Assembly (NCBI RefSeq): GCF_000966265.1
Contig: NZ_LANF01000018.1
Span: 99,759-163,758, forward strand
Direction of reading: 5' to 3'
From: Palaeococcus ferrophilus DSM 13482
GTDB taxonomy: Archaea; Methanobacteriota_B; Thermococci; Thermococcales; Thermococcaceae
Length of the DNA: 64,000 nucleotides
Made by a program: the position numbers and the translations under genes. Under the pieces are notes generated by a model, which ran no database searches, was not told the origin of the DNA, and saw nothing but the letters and a program-made list of their open reading frames with translations. Positions 25,829 through 37,800 of the stretch are shown here, one piece after another (positions within the stretch are counted from its first letter, which is position 1; every line of letters begins with the position of its first letter).

Positions 25829-28800
25829 ATGCGAAAGGCTACTATTATGCTGGTGTACCTTCTTCTGGCCTCGTACCTAAACGTGGGTTTTGTTGGGTTT
25901 GCACCCGTGAGTGCGGGGGGAAACGTTGTTTTTTCCGACGACTTCAACGATAACAGCCTCGATACCTCCAAGTGGACGGAGGATGTCGTTGGGGGCGGGA
26001 ACTCTTACACCGAGGCCAACGGTGAGGCGGAGTTCGTCGTCTTTGGCCACTATGGGTGGGACTCCGGGCACGCCCTTCTGAGGAGCAGGAGCATACATCT
26101 GAACAACTGGAGCTCGATAACCCTCTCCGGAAGGTGGAAGTTTACCGACCCGGGAACGGCCGAGATGCTCGTGAGGGTAGAGGATTTAAACTCCAGCAAC
26201 TTCGTGGGGGTTCACTACGTAAGCTGGCCGAGCGAGCAGGTCTCCTACCGCTACTACAGCAACAGCGTCACCGAAGACAGAACTATACCTAGGGACTACG
26301 TTCCCTTTAAGGTGGTCATCTACAAAGACCGCTTCGAGTACTGGGAGGGTGGAGCGCTCGTTAAGACGATTTACACAACGAGTATGGCCAGTGTAACGGA
26401 CTTCCAGGTCGTTATCGGCGGCTGGGACTACTCGGCCTATTACTCTCACATGTACTTCGACGACATAGCGGTCGAGTACACCCCGGGAACTCCACCGGAG
26501 AACCCGCTGAGCATCACGATAGTCTCCCCTGAGGAGGGAATTTACAACACGACCACGATAGACCTCAACGTCACCGCAAACAAGCCAGTTGACGAGTGGC
26601 ACTACTCCCTGAACGGGGGGAAGAACGTCACGTTCACACCGAACACCACCATAACCGCCCAGGAAGGCGACAACTCCCTTAAAGTCTACGCCTTAGCGGG
26701 CGATGAGAGTGCCATGGCTCAGGTGAGCTTCTACGTGAACCTCACGAAAGACACGACGCCGCCGGGAACCGTGAAGAACCTGACGCACGAGGTCGGGAGC
26801 GACTACATCCTCTGGACGTGGGAGAATCCGGACGACAAGGACTTCGACGAGGCCCTCGTTTACATCGATGGAACGTTCGAGGGCGGAACCGCCAACGGCG
26901 AGTGGCTCCTCGACGGCCTTTCCCCTGGGGAGACCCATACCATAGGCATCCTCACGAACGATACCTCCGGGAACGTGAACACGACGTGGGTGAACGACAC
27001 GGCAACCACCCTCGTCCCCTCGGAGACCGTCTACGTCAAAGAGAGCGGCTGGTGGTACGAGGGAGGGGCATTTAACCCGAGCGAGACCCCGCTCGGGGAT
27101 GGCATTGACGCCTGCGTTCCCGGCGGGACCGTCGTCGTCCTCCCCGGAACCTACGGCGAGAGTGTTGAGGTGTATACACCCCTCACGATTGAGGGACATG
27201 GAGCGGTAATCACGGGCGACGGCTCCGAGTGGGACATTGGGATGAAGCCCGTCGTTTACGTGGGCTCGGACAACGTGACGGTGAGGGACTTAACGGTCGT
27301 CACGTCTATATCAAATATAGGAATATGGCTCGACGGTGTCTGGAACTCAATCGTTGAGGGGAGCAACATAACCGTAACCGAGCCCGGTGAGGACGTGCGC
27401 TATGGGATTTATCTAAGCTACGGCGGGGGCAACACGGTTAGAAACAACAAGGTCAGCGTCTCCGGCTTCCAGGGGGTCGGGATTTACGTCTACGAGGAAG
27501 AGGGGAGAAGCGACGTTTACAACAACACCGTAACCATTACCGGAGACAGCGCGGATGGGATACTCGTCTTCTACACCTCCGCAGACGTTCACGGCAATTC
27601 AGTTCAGATTTCGGGGGTCGGAGGAACCCCCGGCTACGCGCTCTACCTTTACGGTGCAGGCGACTCCAGCGTTGACGACAACGACGTTGTCACTTCATTG
27701 AACGAGGCGAACGCATGGGCTATAGGCGTTATTGGGGAGTTCAGCGGTACGCTCAGTGGAAACACTGTAAACGACCTCCCCGTGGATATTGTATGCCCCG
27801 GGGACTGCATGATCAGGAGCATAGAAGAAAGCGAGAGACCGACCCCGCCCGAGGGCTACTCCGACATAGACGAGTTCCTTGAGGCGAGCGCGGATTCCTG
27901 GCTCTACCTCACCTTCCACTACGGTGATTCCGCCCTCGAAGGCCTCAACGAGGATTCTCTTGGGATATGGCGCTTCAGCGAGGGCTGGACGCTCGACGGG
28001 GTCAGCGACCAGAGCCTCGACACGGCAGGGAACACCGTGGGGGCGAACCTAACGCAGTTCAGCATCTTTGCCCCTCTGGCACGGTTTCAGATGGACACGA
28101 CACCGCCGGTTCTCACATTCGTCCCGCCAACGCCAGCCAACGGCTCCCTCCTCGGGAATCCAGCCGTGACAATCAACGTTACGGCCAGCGAGAACCTCAC
28201 CTCGGCCCTTCTCGAGTTCGACGGGGTAAACCATACGATGGGCGGGAGCGGGAGGGAGTGGAGCTACACGCTGAGCGTTCCCGATGGTCCACACTCCTTT
28301 AGGGTTTACGGGCAGGACTTAGCCGGGAACAACGGGACGAGCGAGGAGAGGAGCTTTGAGGTCGATACTAAGGCACCAACCTACTCGAACGCCGGACAGG
28401 ACAGAGAGGGCATTCCTCCCGGTGGAACCGTCAATATACATGCCCTCTGGAGCGACCCGCACCTCAGCGAGGCAGTCCTGTACACCAACATCACAGGCTC
28501 GTGGGACGCCTTTGATGAGGTCTTCTTTGAGGGAACCTATGGATGGAGCAACTTCTCGATAAGCATGGACGAGCCGGGTTCCTACTGCTGGTACATAAAG
28601 GGCATTGACGAACTTGAGCACTCGAACGAGACGCCGGTTTACTGCTTCGAGGTCTACTCCCCGCCGGAGATAGTATCCTATTCGCCAGAGAGCCCAGTGG
28701 AAAGCTACGTTGGGGAGCCCGTCACCTTCACGGTGACGGCCAACCAGGTCGTGAACGTTACCTGGTACGTCGGTGAGGGCGAGGTTAAGCGCGAGGAGAA

Positions 28801-31800
28801 CGTCGAAACATCGAGCTACACCAACTCCACGGCAGGGGAAGGCGAATACAGCGTCTACGCCGTTGTGGAGAACGCAAATGGGAGTGACAGCGTCTCGTGG
28901 GTCTGGTACGTCTATCCAAGGCCGGGAGTTGTTATCTCTTTCGTTGACCCGACCCCCAAAGAGGGCGCGATGCTGAGCGTGAGGAGCGTTACGATAAACG
29001 TCACGTCTTCGGTGGACCTCGACAACGCCACCCTCGAGTGGAACGGCGTAAACGAGAGCATGAGCGGTTCTGGAATGAGCTGGTGGCTGAACAAGGGGAA
29101 CCTGTCGGACGGGAGTTATATCTTCAGGGTCTACGGTTCGGCTGACGGGATAGTTAACTGGACAGAGGAGAGGAGGATTGAGGTTGACGCAACGCCACCG
29201 GAGCTTTTGGAGAGCGGACAGAGCGCAGACCTTCTTAGGATTGGGGAGAACATTGCCCTTTTCGCAGAGTGGAGCGATCCCCATCTCGATACTGTGGTAC
29301 TGTGGAGCAACACCACCCCTGGCGACGGGGGCTTTGTGTGGGACTCAAGGCCACTTGAGGTCGTCGATGGCTGGAGCAACTGGACGGTGAGCATCACCGA
29401 GGACATGGCGGGAAAAACCTTCTGCTGGCACATGGTCGCGAACGACACCTTCGGCAACGAGGAGCAGAGTGACGAGCTGTGCTTCTCCGTTGAGGAAAGA
29501 TTGGAGATAACCTCTTTCTCTCCTGAAGCCGAAGAGGTCACCTATCCTCCCAGCGGGAGCGCTGCTTTCTCCATAGAGCTTAACCAGATAGCCAACGTCA
29601 CGTGGTCCATCAACGGAACGGAAGTCCTGAGCGGGGAGGGGGATTCTTCAACATACACTAACTCGACGCTCCTAGTTGGCCTCTGGAACGTGAGCGTCAC
29701 TGCCAGCAACGAGAACGGGGAGGTCTCTCACTGGTGGCTCATGCGCGTTGAGGAAGCCGACACGACTCCACCGGCGCTCTGGTTCGTGAAGCCGACGCCT
29801 TCCAATGGAAGCTTCATAAACAGTGGGGAGGTAACCTTCAGGCTCCTCTCGAACGAGAGCCTTTCATCGGCGGTTCTGGTGCTCGATGGGGATAACCATC
29901 CAATGACCGGCGGAGGAACAGAGTGGACGCTTGAGCTCAGCCTGCCGAAGGGGGTTCACATATTCCACGCCGAGGCCGTTGACATGTCCGGAAACGCCAA
30001 CGAGACGGAAGAGAGGAGCTTTACCGTTGACCTCACACCACCGTCCCTTTCCTTCGTTCCACCAACTCCTGAAAACGGCTCACTCCTCGGAGCGCACGTC
30101 TACAAGTTCGCTGTGAACGCGAGCGAGAACCTCACCTCCGCGGTGCTCGAGCTGGACGGTGTGAACGTCACCCTCTTCGGCTCAGGGATGCATTGGGAGT
30201 CCGGGTGGATGTATACCCTCAATGATGGCTCCCACCGGTTCAGGGTTTACGGAACGGACCGTGCAGGGAATCTCGGCATCAGCGAGCTCTGCGTTTTTGA
30301 GGTGGACACCACCATGCCGAGTGTGAATCAGGATCTTGTGAACCTCACGGTCACATCCTCCATGGGGGATGTAATCCACGCAAAGGCGGAGAGGAAGAGC
30401 GCAGCGGGGGTAATTCTCAACGTGACCGATGCACATCCGGGCATCTACACCGTCGATTTCAATCCCGATGCCAACACGCCCCAGGAAGGGTGGTACCGGC
30501 TGGAGACGGGCTCATACGAGAGTGGGGAGCCCTTCTTCATTCCCTTCAACACGAGCGAAGAGGAATACGTGGTGTACCACATCCACGTCGCCGACGCCGC
30601 GGGGAACATAGGTTACGAGAAGTACATCTACCTTACCGTTGAGGACACGACGCCGCCTGGGGGCATGGGGTACTTTGACCTCAGCACGTACGTCGGCGGT
30701 GCGATTGTGAGCTGGATCAATCCGAACGATGAGGACTTTGACCACACGGAGCTGTGGGTGAACGAGAGCCTTGTGGGCAACTTCACCGGCGAGCCCGGAA
30801 GTAGTATGGAGCAGGCGGTTTCCCTCACGCCCGGCGGCACGTACAACATCTCCGTGGTGCCAGTTGACAGGTACGGCAACAGGGGAGTTCCGATGTGGAG
30901 GGTCGTCACCATCCCCTACCCGGACCTGGGCAAGGCCTCCTACGTCCCGCCGACACCGGAGAACGGGAGTGAACTATCCTCCAACATCACATATGTCACG
31001 GTGAAAGTGTCATCCGACGAGAGGATGGCCGCGTGCACGATGGTATGGGACGGAGCGAGCTATGGAATCCCCGCCACGACGGAATGGGTTACGTACATTG
31101 ACGAGAGGGGAAAGATGCACTCGAAGCTCGTCTACACCTGCGTGAAAAGCTTCTCCGGCCATCTCAACGGAGAGCACTACTTCTACGCCCTCGTTTACGA
31201 CGGCTACGGGAACAGCAGAACCCTTGAGGTTCGCCACATAAACGTTCAGTGGCCGTGCTTCGAGGACTGCCGTCTGGAGGTAACGTCTCCTGGAGATGGG
31301 AGCAACGTCATGAGCCTGCTCGTTCCCATTAACTTCACAATGGTGGGAAACGCCCTGCCGGAGGGTTATACCCTAACAATAGAGGGGCTCGAGTACAAAG
31401 AGAACTTCCTCCCCAACATCAGCTACACGTGGGTGGGGGATGAACTGAAGGTCAACGGAAGCTACGTCTTCGATATGAGGCCCCTCATCGAAAAGCTTGG
31501 AAAGCTCCTTGAGTCCGGGGAGCCCCTGGGACTCACCATAACAGCGGAGGGAAGGTGCGGAGGGAAGGTAACGGGAGAAACCGCCTTCACCCTCTGTAAG
31601 GGCAATAGGCCGCCGGAGATGAAGGTGGACCTCCACACCCACTACAGACCGGGTGAAAGCGTCGTTCCGGGGATAAAGGTTGAGGACCCGGACGGAAACC
31701 TCGAAGGCCTCTACATCTCCATAAACGGAGGGCCCTACGTTAGCTACACCGCGGGAACGGACATATCGGAAAATCTGACGCGGTACGCAACGAACGCGGT

Positions 31801-34800
31801 GGCGATAAAGGCCGCCGACCTCTGTGGGGCAGAGACCGTCGAAACACTCAAGGTCGAGGTTTCCGGGCCTCCAGTCCGGGGTGACTGGGTGGTGAACGAG
31901 AGCCAGGCCTGCTACGGCAGGGAGTACACCGTGAACGGGAGCATTTTGATAACGGAAAACGGCTCGCTCACGCTGAGGAACTGCAAAGCTCACGTCCTCG
32001 GTAAGGGGATGGATGTCAACGGCACCTTCCGCGTCCTCGGGGGCTCGCTAGTGGACGGCCCCTCCCTGAGCCTGACCGGAAGGGGAGGGACGCTCGACGT
32101 CGAGTATTCCACACTCAGGGGCTTCGAGAATGGCGAGTTTACTGGAACCGTCTCCGCCCTCAATTCTCACCTCATCGGTAACTTCGCCTTCCCCTTTTCG
32201 GAGGTTATCCTTGATGGGAGCGAGATTGAGGGAGGGGCAACCGTCAGCGGGAGCTTAACCGTGAAGGACAGCACCTTCCACAGTGGAGCGGGGCTCAGAT
32301 ACCTCAGGAACGGCCTCCCCGGAGAGAACCTGAGCGTGGTCAACAGCACCTTCGTTGATGGCGATAGGGGAATCGAGGTCGTAGGGGACCTCTCCGACTG
32401 GCACTGGACCCTTAGGGACTTGGAGATAGAGAACAACCGGGGCTGCGGCCTCCACTTTGAGGACCCGAGCTACTCCTACGCCACCCAGACGGTAAAGGGG
32501 GCCGTGGTAAGGAACAACGGGAAGGGGGTCTGCATCAAGAACGCCCGGCTGAGGTTTGAGAACTCGGTTGTGGAGTCAAACGATGAGGCAAACTTCGACC
32601 TCGACCTCGGAACGAACTGGCTCTACGTGGTGGGTTCAAACGTAACCGGGAGCAGGTATGCCTTCCTCGCCAGGAACACGGGCGGTATAGAGATGTGGGA
32701 CACCAACGTGAGCGGAAGCGTCTCCCCGTATCCGGGCTATTTCATCGTCCACGTGAGCGGTGGCAAGAAGGCGGGCTTTAAGAACGGGGACGCGGGCAAT
32801 TTCTACGCCTACGTTGACGGCGAACTCCTCGTCAAGAGCTACCACCTCCAGGACGGCAAGATTACCGTTCACCCGGGAGGAACCCTCCGCGTCGAGGACA
32901 CCGACGGGATTCCGGCAACGAACCCGCTCGACAGGGATGCGAGCGTGCTCAGGAAGATGACGGTAAAGGGAGAAGCAGGGAGCGAGGAATCAACGCTAAT
33001 CCTTCTGAATTCGAAGCTCGAAGACACCACCGTTGAGAGCTACTCGAAGGAGGTTCTCGTCAGGGGCTGCCACATTGAGGGAGGAAGCCTTGCCTTCAAC
33101 ACGAACTTCTTCTGGAACCCGGAGGATACTGAAACGCTGAGTGAGGTCATTGGGGAGGACTCGGAGTGGTTCTACTCCACCTCGATGCCGGCTGAGGACT
33201 GGGTCTACACGACCTCCACAGCGGGGATGGAAGCGAGCGATGAGCCCTTCTACGCGGATTCCTACAGCTCCCACTTTACCGGCGGAACCGAGGTGGGGGA
33301 GTTCACCGACCTCTACCTCAAGAAGGTCGTTACGCTCGATACGCTCCCTGCCCAGGCCTGGCTGAACTACTACGCGATAAGCGGCGTGGAGGTATACATC
33401 AACGGCAGGAAGGTCGTTGATGAGCTCGACCACAGGGCCCAGCTCTCCTACGCCTACGGCTGGGGAGGGGCGATTATAACAGCGCACCCGCTCATGGACG
33501 TCATTGACGTGGGCGGCTACCTCAGGCGCGGCGAGAACGTGATAGCGGTGCACGTGAGGAGCCCGGACAGTTACCCATACCTCCAGCTCGGTGCCTTCAA
33601 GGCGACGCTCCACGTGGTCGAGGGGATGGCCGGATTAACTGACAGCGTGGTGAAGGCCCCCGTCACGGGAGTGGCGGCGAGGCTCATCGTGGCGAGAGAC
33701 GAGGTGGACTCGAACATCACGCTGAGCTACTACTCCAGAGTTAGGATAAGCGATTCAACGCTCCGCGGGGGCATCGGTGCAGAGGGCAGTCTCGAGCTCC
33801 TCCGGAGCGAGTTAATAGGAAGCGGAAGAGGCAGAGGAATAAATGCGGGGCAGGTGTTTAACGTACTCGTCAACGAGAGCACCGTGAGGGGCTTCTCCCA
33901 AGGAATCTACGCGCATCCCGGAAGAAGGGGAACCTCGACCCTCGGTATCTACTCGAGCAGAATAAGCGGGAACGGCGTTGGAGTCTATGCTCGCGGTATC
34001 AACATGACGGTGAGGAGCAGCTACATCATGCACAACGGCGAAGGAATTGATCTCAGCTACGTCGGGGGGAGGGTAAAGGACAGCCTGATCTCCGACAACG
34101 GTGTTGGAATACTCGTCCATCCCTACGTCGGTGGGGGGCTCCTCGTTGATCACGATACCGTGGTGGGCAACGACGTGGGTCTCTCGGTGAAGGACGGAAA
34201 CGGCGAGAGCGTCGTGGTAACGAACAGCATCATCCAGAACAACGACCTCGGCCTCCTCGTTAACGGCAGCGCGTCAATAATAACTATGAACAACTCCATC
34301 GTCAACACCCGTGGGGTTCACATCGTCAGGAACTCTGCTTACACAGTATTGAAGAGGACGGACTGGGGCGGCCACGAGCCCCTTCTCGTCAAGAACTACA
34401 CCGGCGGAACCATGTACACCGCAGACGGCGAGGAGAGCGAGAACTACGACATTCTCGTCGATGAAGGAACGCTAACCCTCGTCGACACGGTTGAGACCGG
34501 AAGCGGCTGGGGCTCAAGTCTCCTCGGCGCTTTCCTCTCCGTCTACCCGATGGACGGGGACGAGGTTAAGGGCGTCGTAACCCTCGCGGGGAGCGCCAGC
34601 TCGAGGAGCGGAATAGCCAAGGTGAACTACACCCTCGTGTGGAACGGCACGGAGGAGCTGATAGAGGAAGCGACGCCGAACTCCTACGAATACCACGATT
34701 ACGTCACCTTCGATTCCCTCGCGAGGAACCTCACTGGGCTTGGTTACCTCAAGTTCACGGCAAAAGCCTCGGATGGAACGAGCGTGAGCGCGGTTAGGAG

Positions 34801-37800
34801 GGTGTACTTCGGGAACGCCCACATAGATATAGTCTCGGTCTTCGTAAACCATCCGAGGGCCGTCTACGCCTACCGCCGCTACCACGAGGGGGACAGAGAT
34901 ACCAGCATGCCCTACGACGAGCGCTTTGCCAACGTCACGGTTACCCTCCGCAACACCGGGAGCCTCATGGGGGTTGCTAAGGTCGAGCTCGTCCTTCCGG
35001 AGTACATAGAGCGCCACACCGGCAGGGTGAACCTCTTGGTTGCCGTTCCGGGGGGAATGAGCGGCGAGTTCCACGCGCTGATTCCGATAACTGCCTATGA
35101 CCCGATAACGCTGAAATGGGACCCGCTACCGGATGAACTGCCCTCAGATCACGGGATACCGATGGAGGTTAGGCTCTACGACCTGGACGGCATCGTGAGG
35201 GACGAGGTCTCCAGGGAAATAGGCTTCGACCTCGGCCCGGTGTTCAGGATAGAGTCCTACTCGGCCTATCCCTACACACGCCAGTGGTGCCAGAACGAGC
35301 CGGACAAGTGCCACGTGAAGGAGTTCTCGGACGGAACGACGTACACCTACGACGGCGACGGGGACGGCGACCTCGAGGCGGCGGAGAGCCACCACTTCGA
35401 CCTCGACATAAGGAACGTCGGAGACATGACTGCATACATAAAGCTGGTGAATGTGAGAGACCAGATACCCGAGCGTGATCCAAACGCCCACTACAAGTTC
35501 CTCAGGATGATGTCCGTACCCATAGAGGAGGAGAGCAGCGTCTACACCCTCGACGTTGAGTCAGCGAACTTAACAGGCCTCGCTCCCCCCGGGAAGCTGA
35601 AGTGGATATACGGGGCATGGATGCCCTGGTGGCACGACGATCCGCCGAAGTGGATACCTCCCGTCAACTTCTCCGGGGACTACATGACCTCAGTGGCCGT
35701 CAACTACGTCCCCTACGAGAACGGCCAGCCCTCAGACTGGGTCTACACAACCTATTCAATAAACTACGAGAAGACCCCCGTTAAGGCGCTCAACAAGACC
35801 TTCGTACCCTTCAGCGAGTCCCTCGGACCGGTCCAGATAGACGTGCTCGGCATCAACGGGAACAAGACATACATGAGGCTCAGGAACACGGACGAGAACA
35901 TCTACTACAGCTACTACGTCGAGGGAGCCTACGACATGAACCCAGAAGGCTACGTGTGGTACCACGTCATACCGCCCGGCTTCGAGTTCAAGGCGATAGC
36001 GGATCAGAGCAAGGAACCGGGAACGGTCATTCCGCACTACAGGGTTAATGCAGGCGTTGACTACTCCCTCCTGTTCAACGAGCTCCAGCTCGCGGCCATA
36101 GCCACCGAGGGGGCCCTCAAGGTCTACGACATAGACGTTCCCGTCGAGACCATAGTGATGGCCATAGCCAAGTCGGGGCTGAAGATAGGGAACATCGTCG
36201 AGAACATAGACTTCCCCAATAACCAGACGATAGAGGAGTACTCGCAGAGCAGCTCGGCCGTCCAGGTAAACGCGATGCTCTCAGCAGACAACACCACCAT
36301 CGTCCCCCTGACGCTGAACGACTTCGTGCGCTGGGAGGACGACTATGGCATGGATCAGGGCTACTACTACAACCTCACCCACCTCTCGGAGATCCCGCTA
36401 GATGCGAAGGTTAACGTGCTGACGACCCTCGCCAAGGCCATAGTCACGGACGAGGAGCTACAGACGGTCTTCATAGAGACGGTGCTCGAGGTTGTGGATA
36501 ATGACGTCCTCAACGAGGTTTACAAGAACGTGCAGGAGATGAAGGAGCCTCCAGATCCCGGGGACGAGGTGGAGGAGAACCTCAACGACATGAAGGATGA
36601 TATAAACGCGATGCTCGTGGAGTACCTCAAGGAGGAGATAAAGAAGCAGAAGTCCTTCCAGGAGCTTGATCCCAAGGAGCAGAAAAAGGCCCTCAAAAAG
36701 AGCGGAAAGAGCATCGCCGCCGCGATAGAAACCTTTGAGAAGATGGGCGAATGGGCCTTCTACAACATCTACGCCGTGATGACGAAGCCCTCCCCGATGC
36801 AGATACAGGTTCTAGACCCGCCGGCCAACTACACGGTCGAGGCGGAGAAGATGGACAGGGTAGTTCTCCTCGGCGGTGAGGCTGGAAACCTCGACGGCTG
36901 GGGCAATGTGAGCCTCACCTTCGGGAACCCGGACGTTTACCGCGCTGAGTACATAGTGCCGACTCTAGCCACCAAGGTCGGCCCGCTCTTCAACGGCACC
37001 CTTGAGAGCATGAGGGTAGAGGTAGACGGGAGGAGAGAGGGCCAGATGCTTGGAGAGGTCAGGATGGAGATAAGGCCTGACGCCCGGAACGCCTCGGTGG
37101 TCTTCGCCCTATTCAGGAACGATGCCTTCGCGAAGGCCTTCGCCGGTGCATACATGACGAGGATTGAGTCCTTCAACGTGAGCATAGAGAACAACACCCT
37201 CTTCCTCAGCGCGGAGGGCGAGCTGGCTTCGCTTCCGGAGGACAAGGAAGTGCACATAACCCTGAACGTCGGGAGGATTCTCACCAACGCCACCATCGTA
37301 AGGAAGGGCCACTATAGGGTCGTTGAGCTGAAGCCGGCCTTTGGAATAGACCCCTCGAAGGTAGAGACCTCCTTCGGCGGGAACGCCACCCTCTCGGAGG
37401 GCACTGCAGGGAACGGAACGATAATCGTTGCATCTCCTGGGAACGGAACGGTGGAGCCTCCTGAGATAGTGGTGAACCCGACCGAGCTCTACGCAGGCGG
37501 AACGGTTGGGATAGCGACCTCAGAGCCGTGCCTCGTGAACTGGACGCTCGGAGAGCTCACGGGAGAGGGAGCCCTCGTCACGACCGAGGGTCTCAAACCG
37601 GGCAACTACACGCTGAGCGTGACCTGCACCTACGGGAACCTCACCGAAAATAAGGAGTTCCCCATAGGGCTCCTCAAGAGGCCAACAGTTGAGAGAAAAG
37701 CTGACGGTGCCAGCATCTCCTCGGAGGGAAGCGAGTGGGTCAGGGTTATAACGGGCACTGACATCTACCGCATCTACTTCATCCCCAATGGGCCCATCAA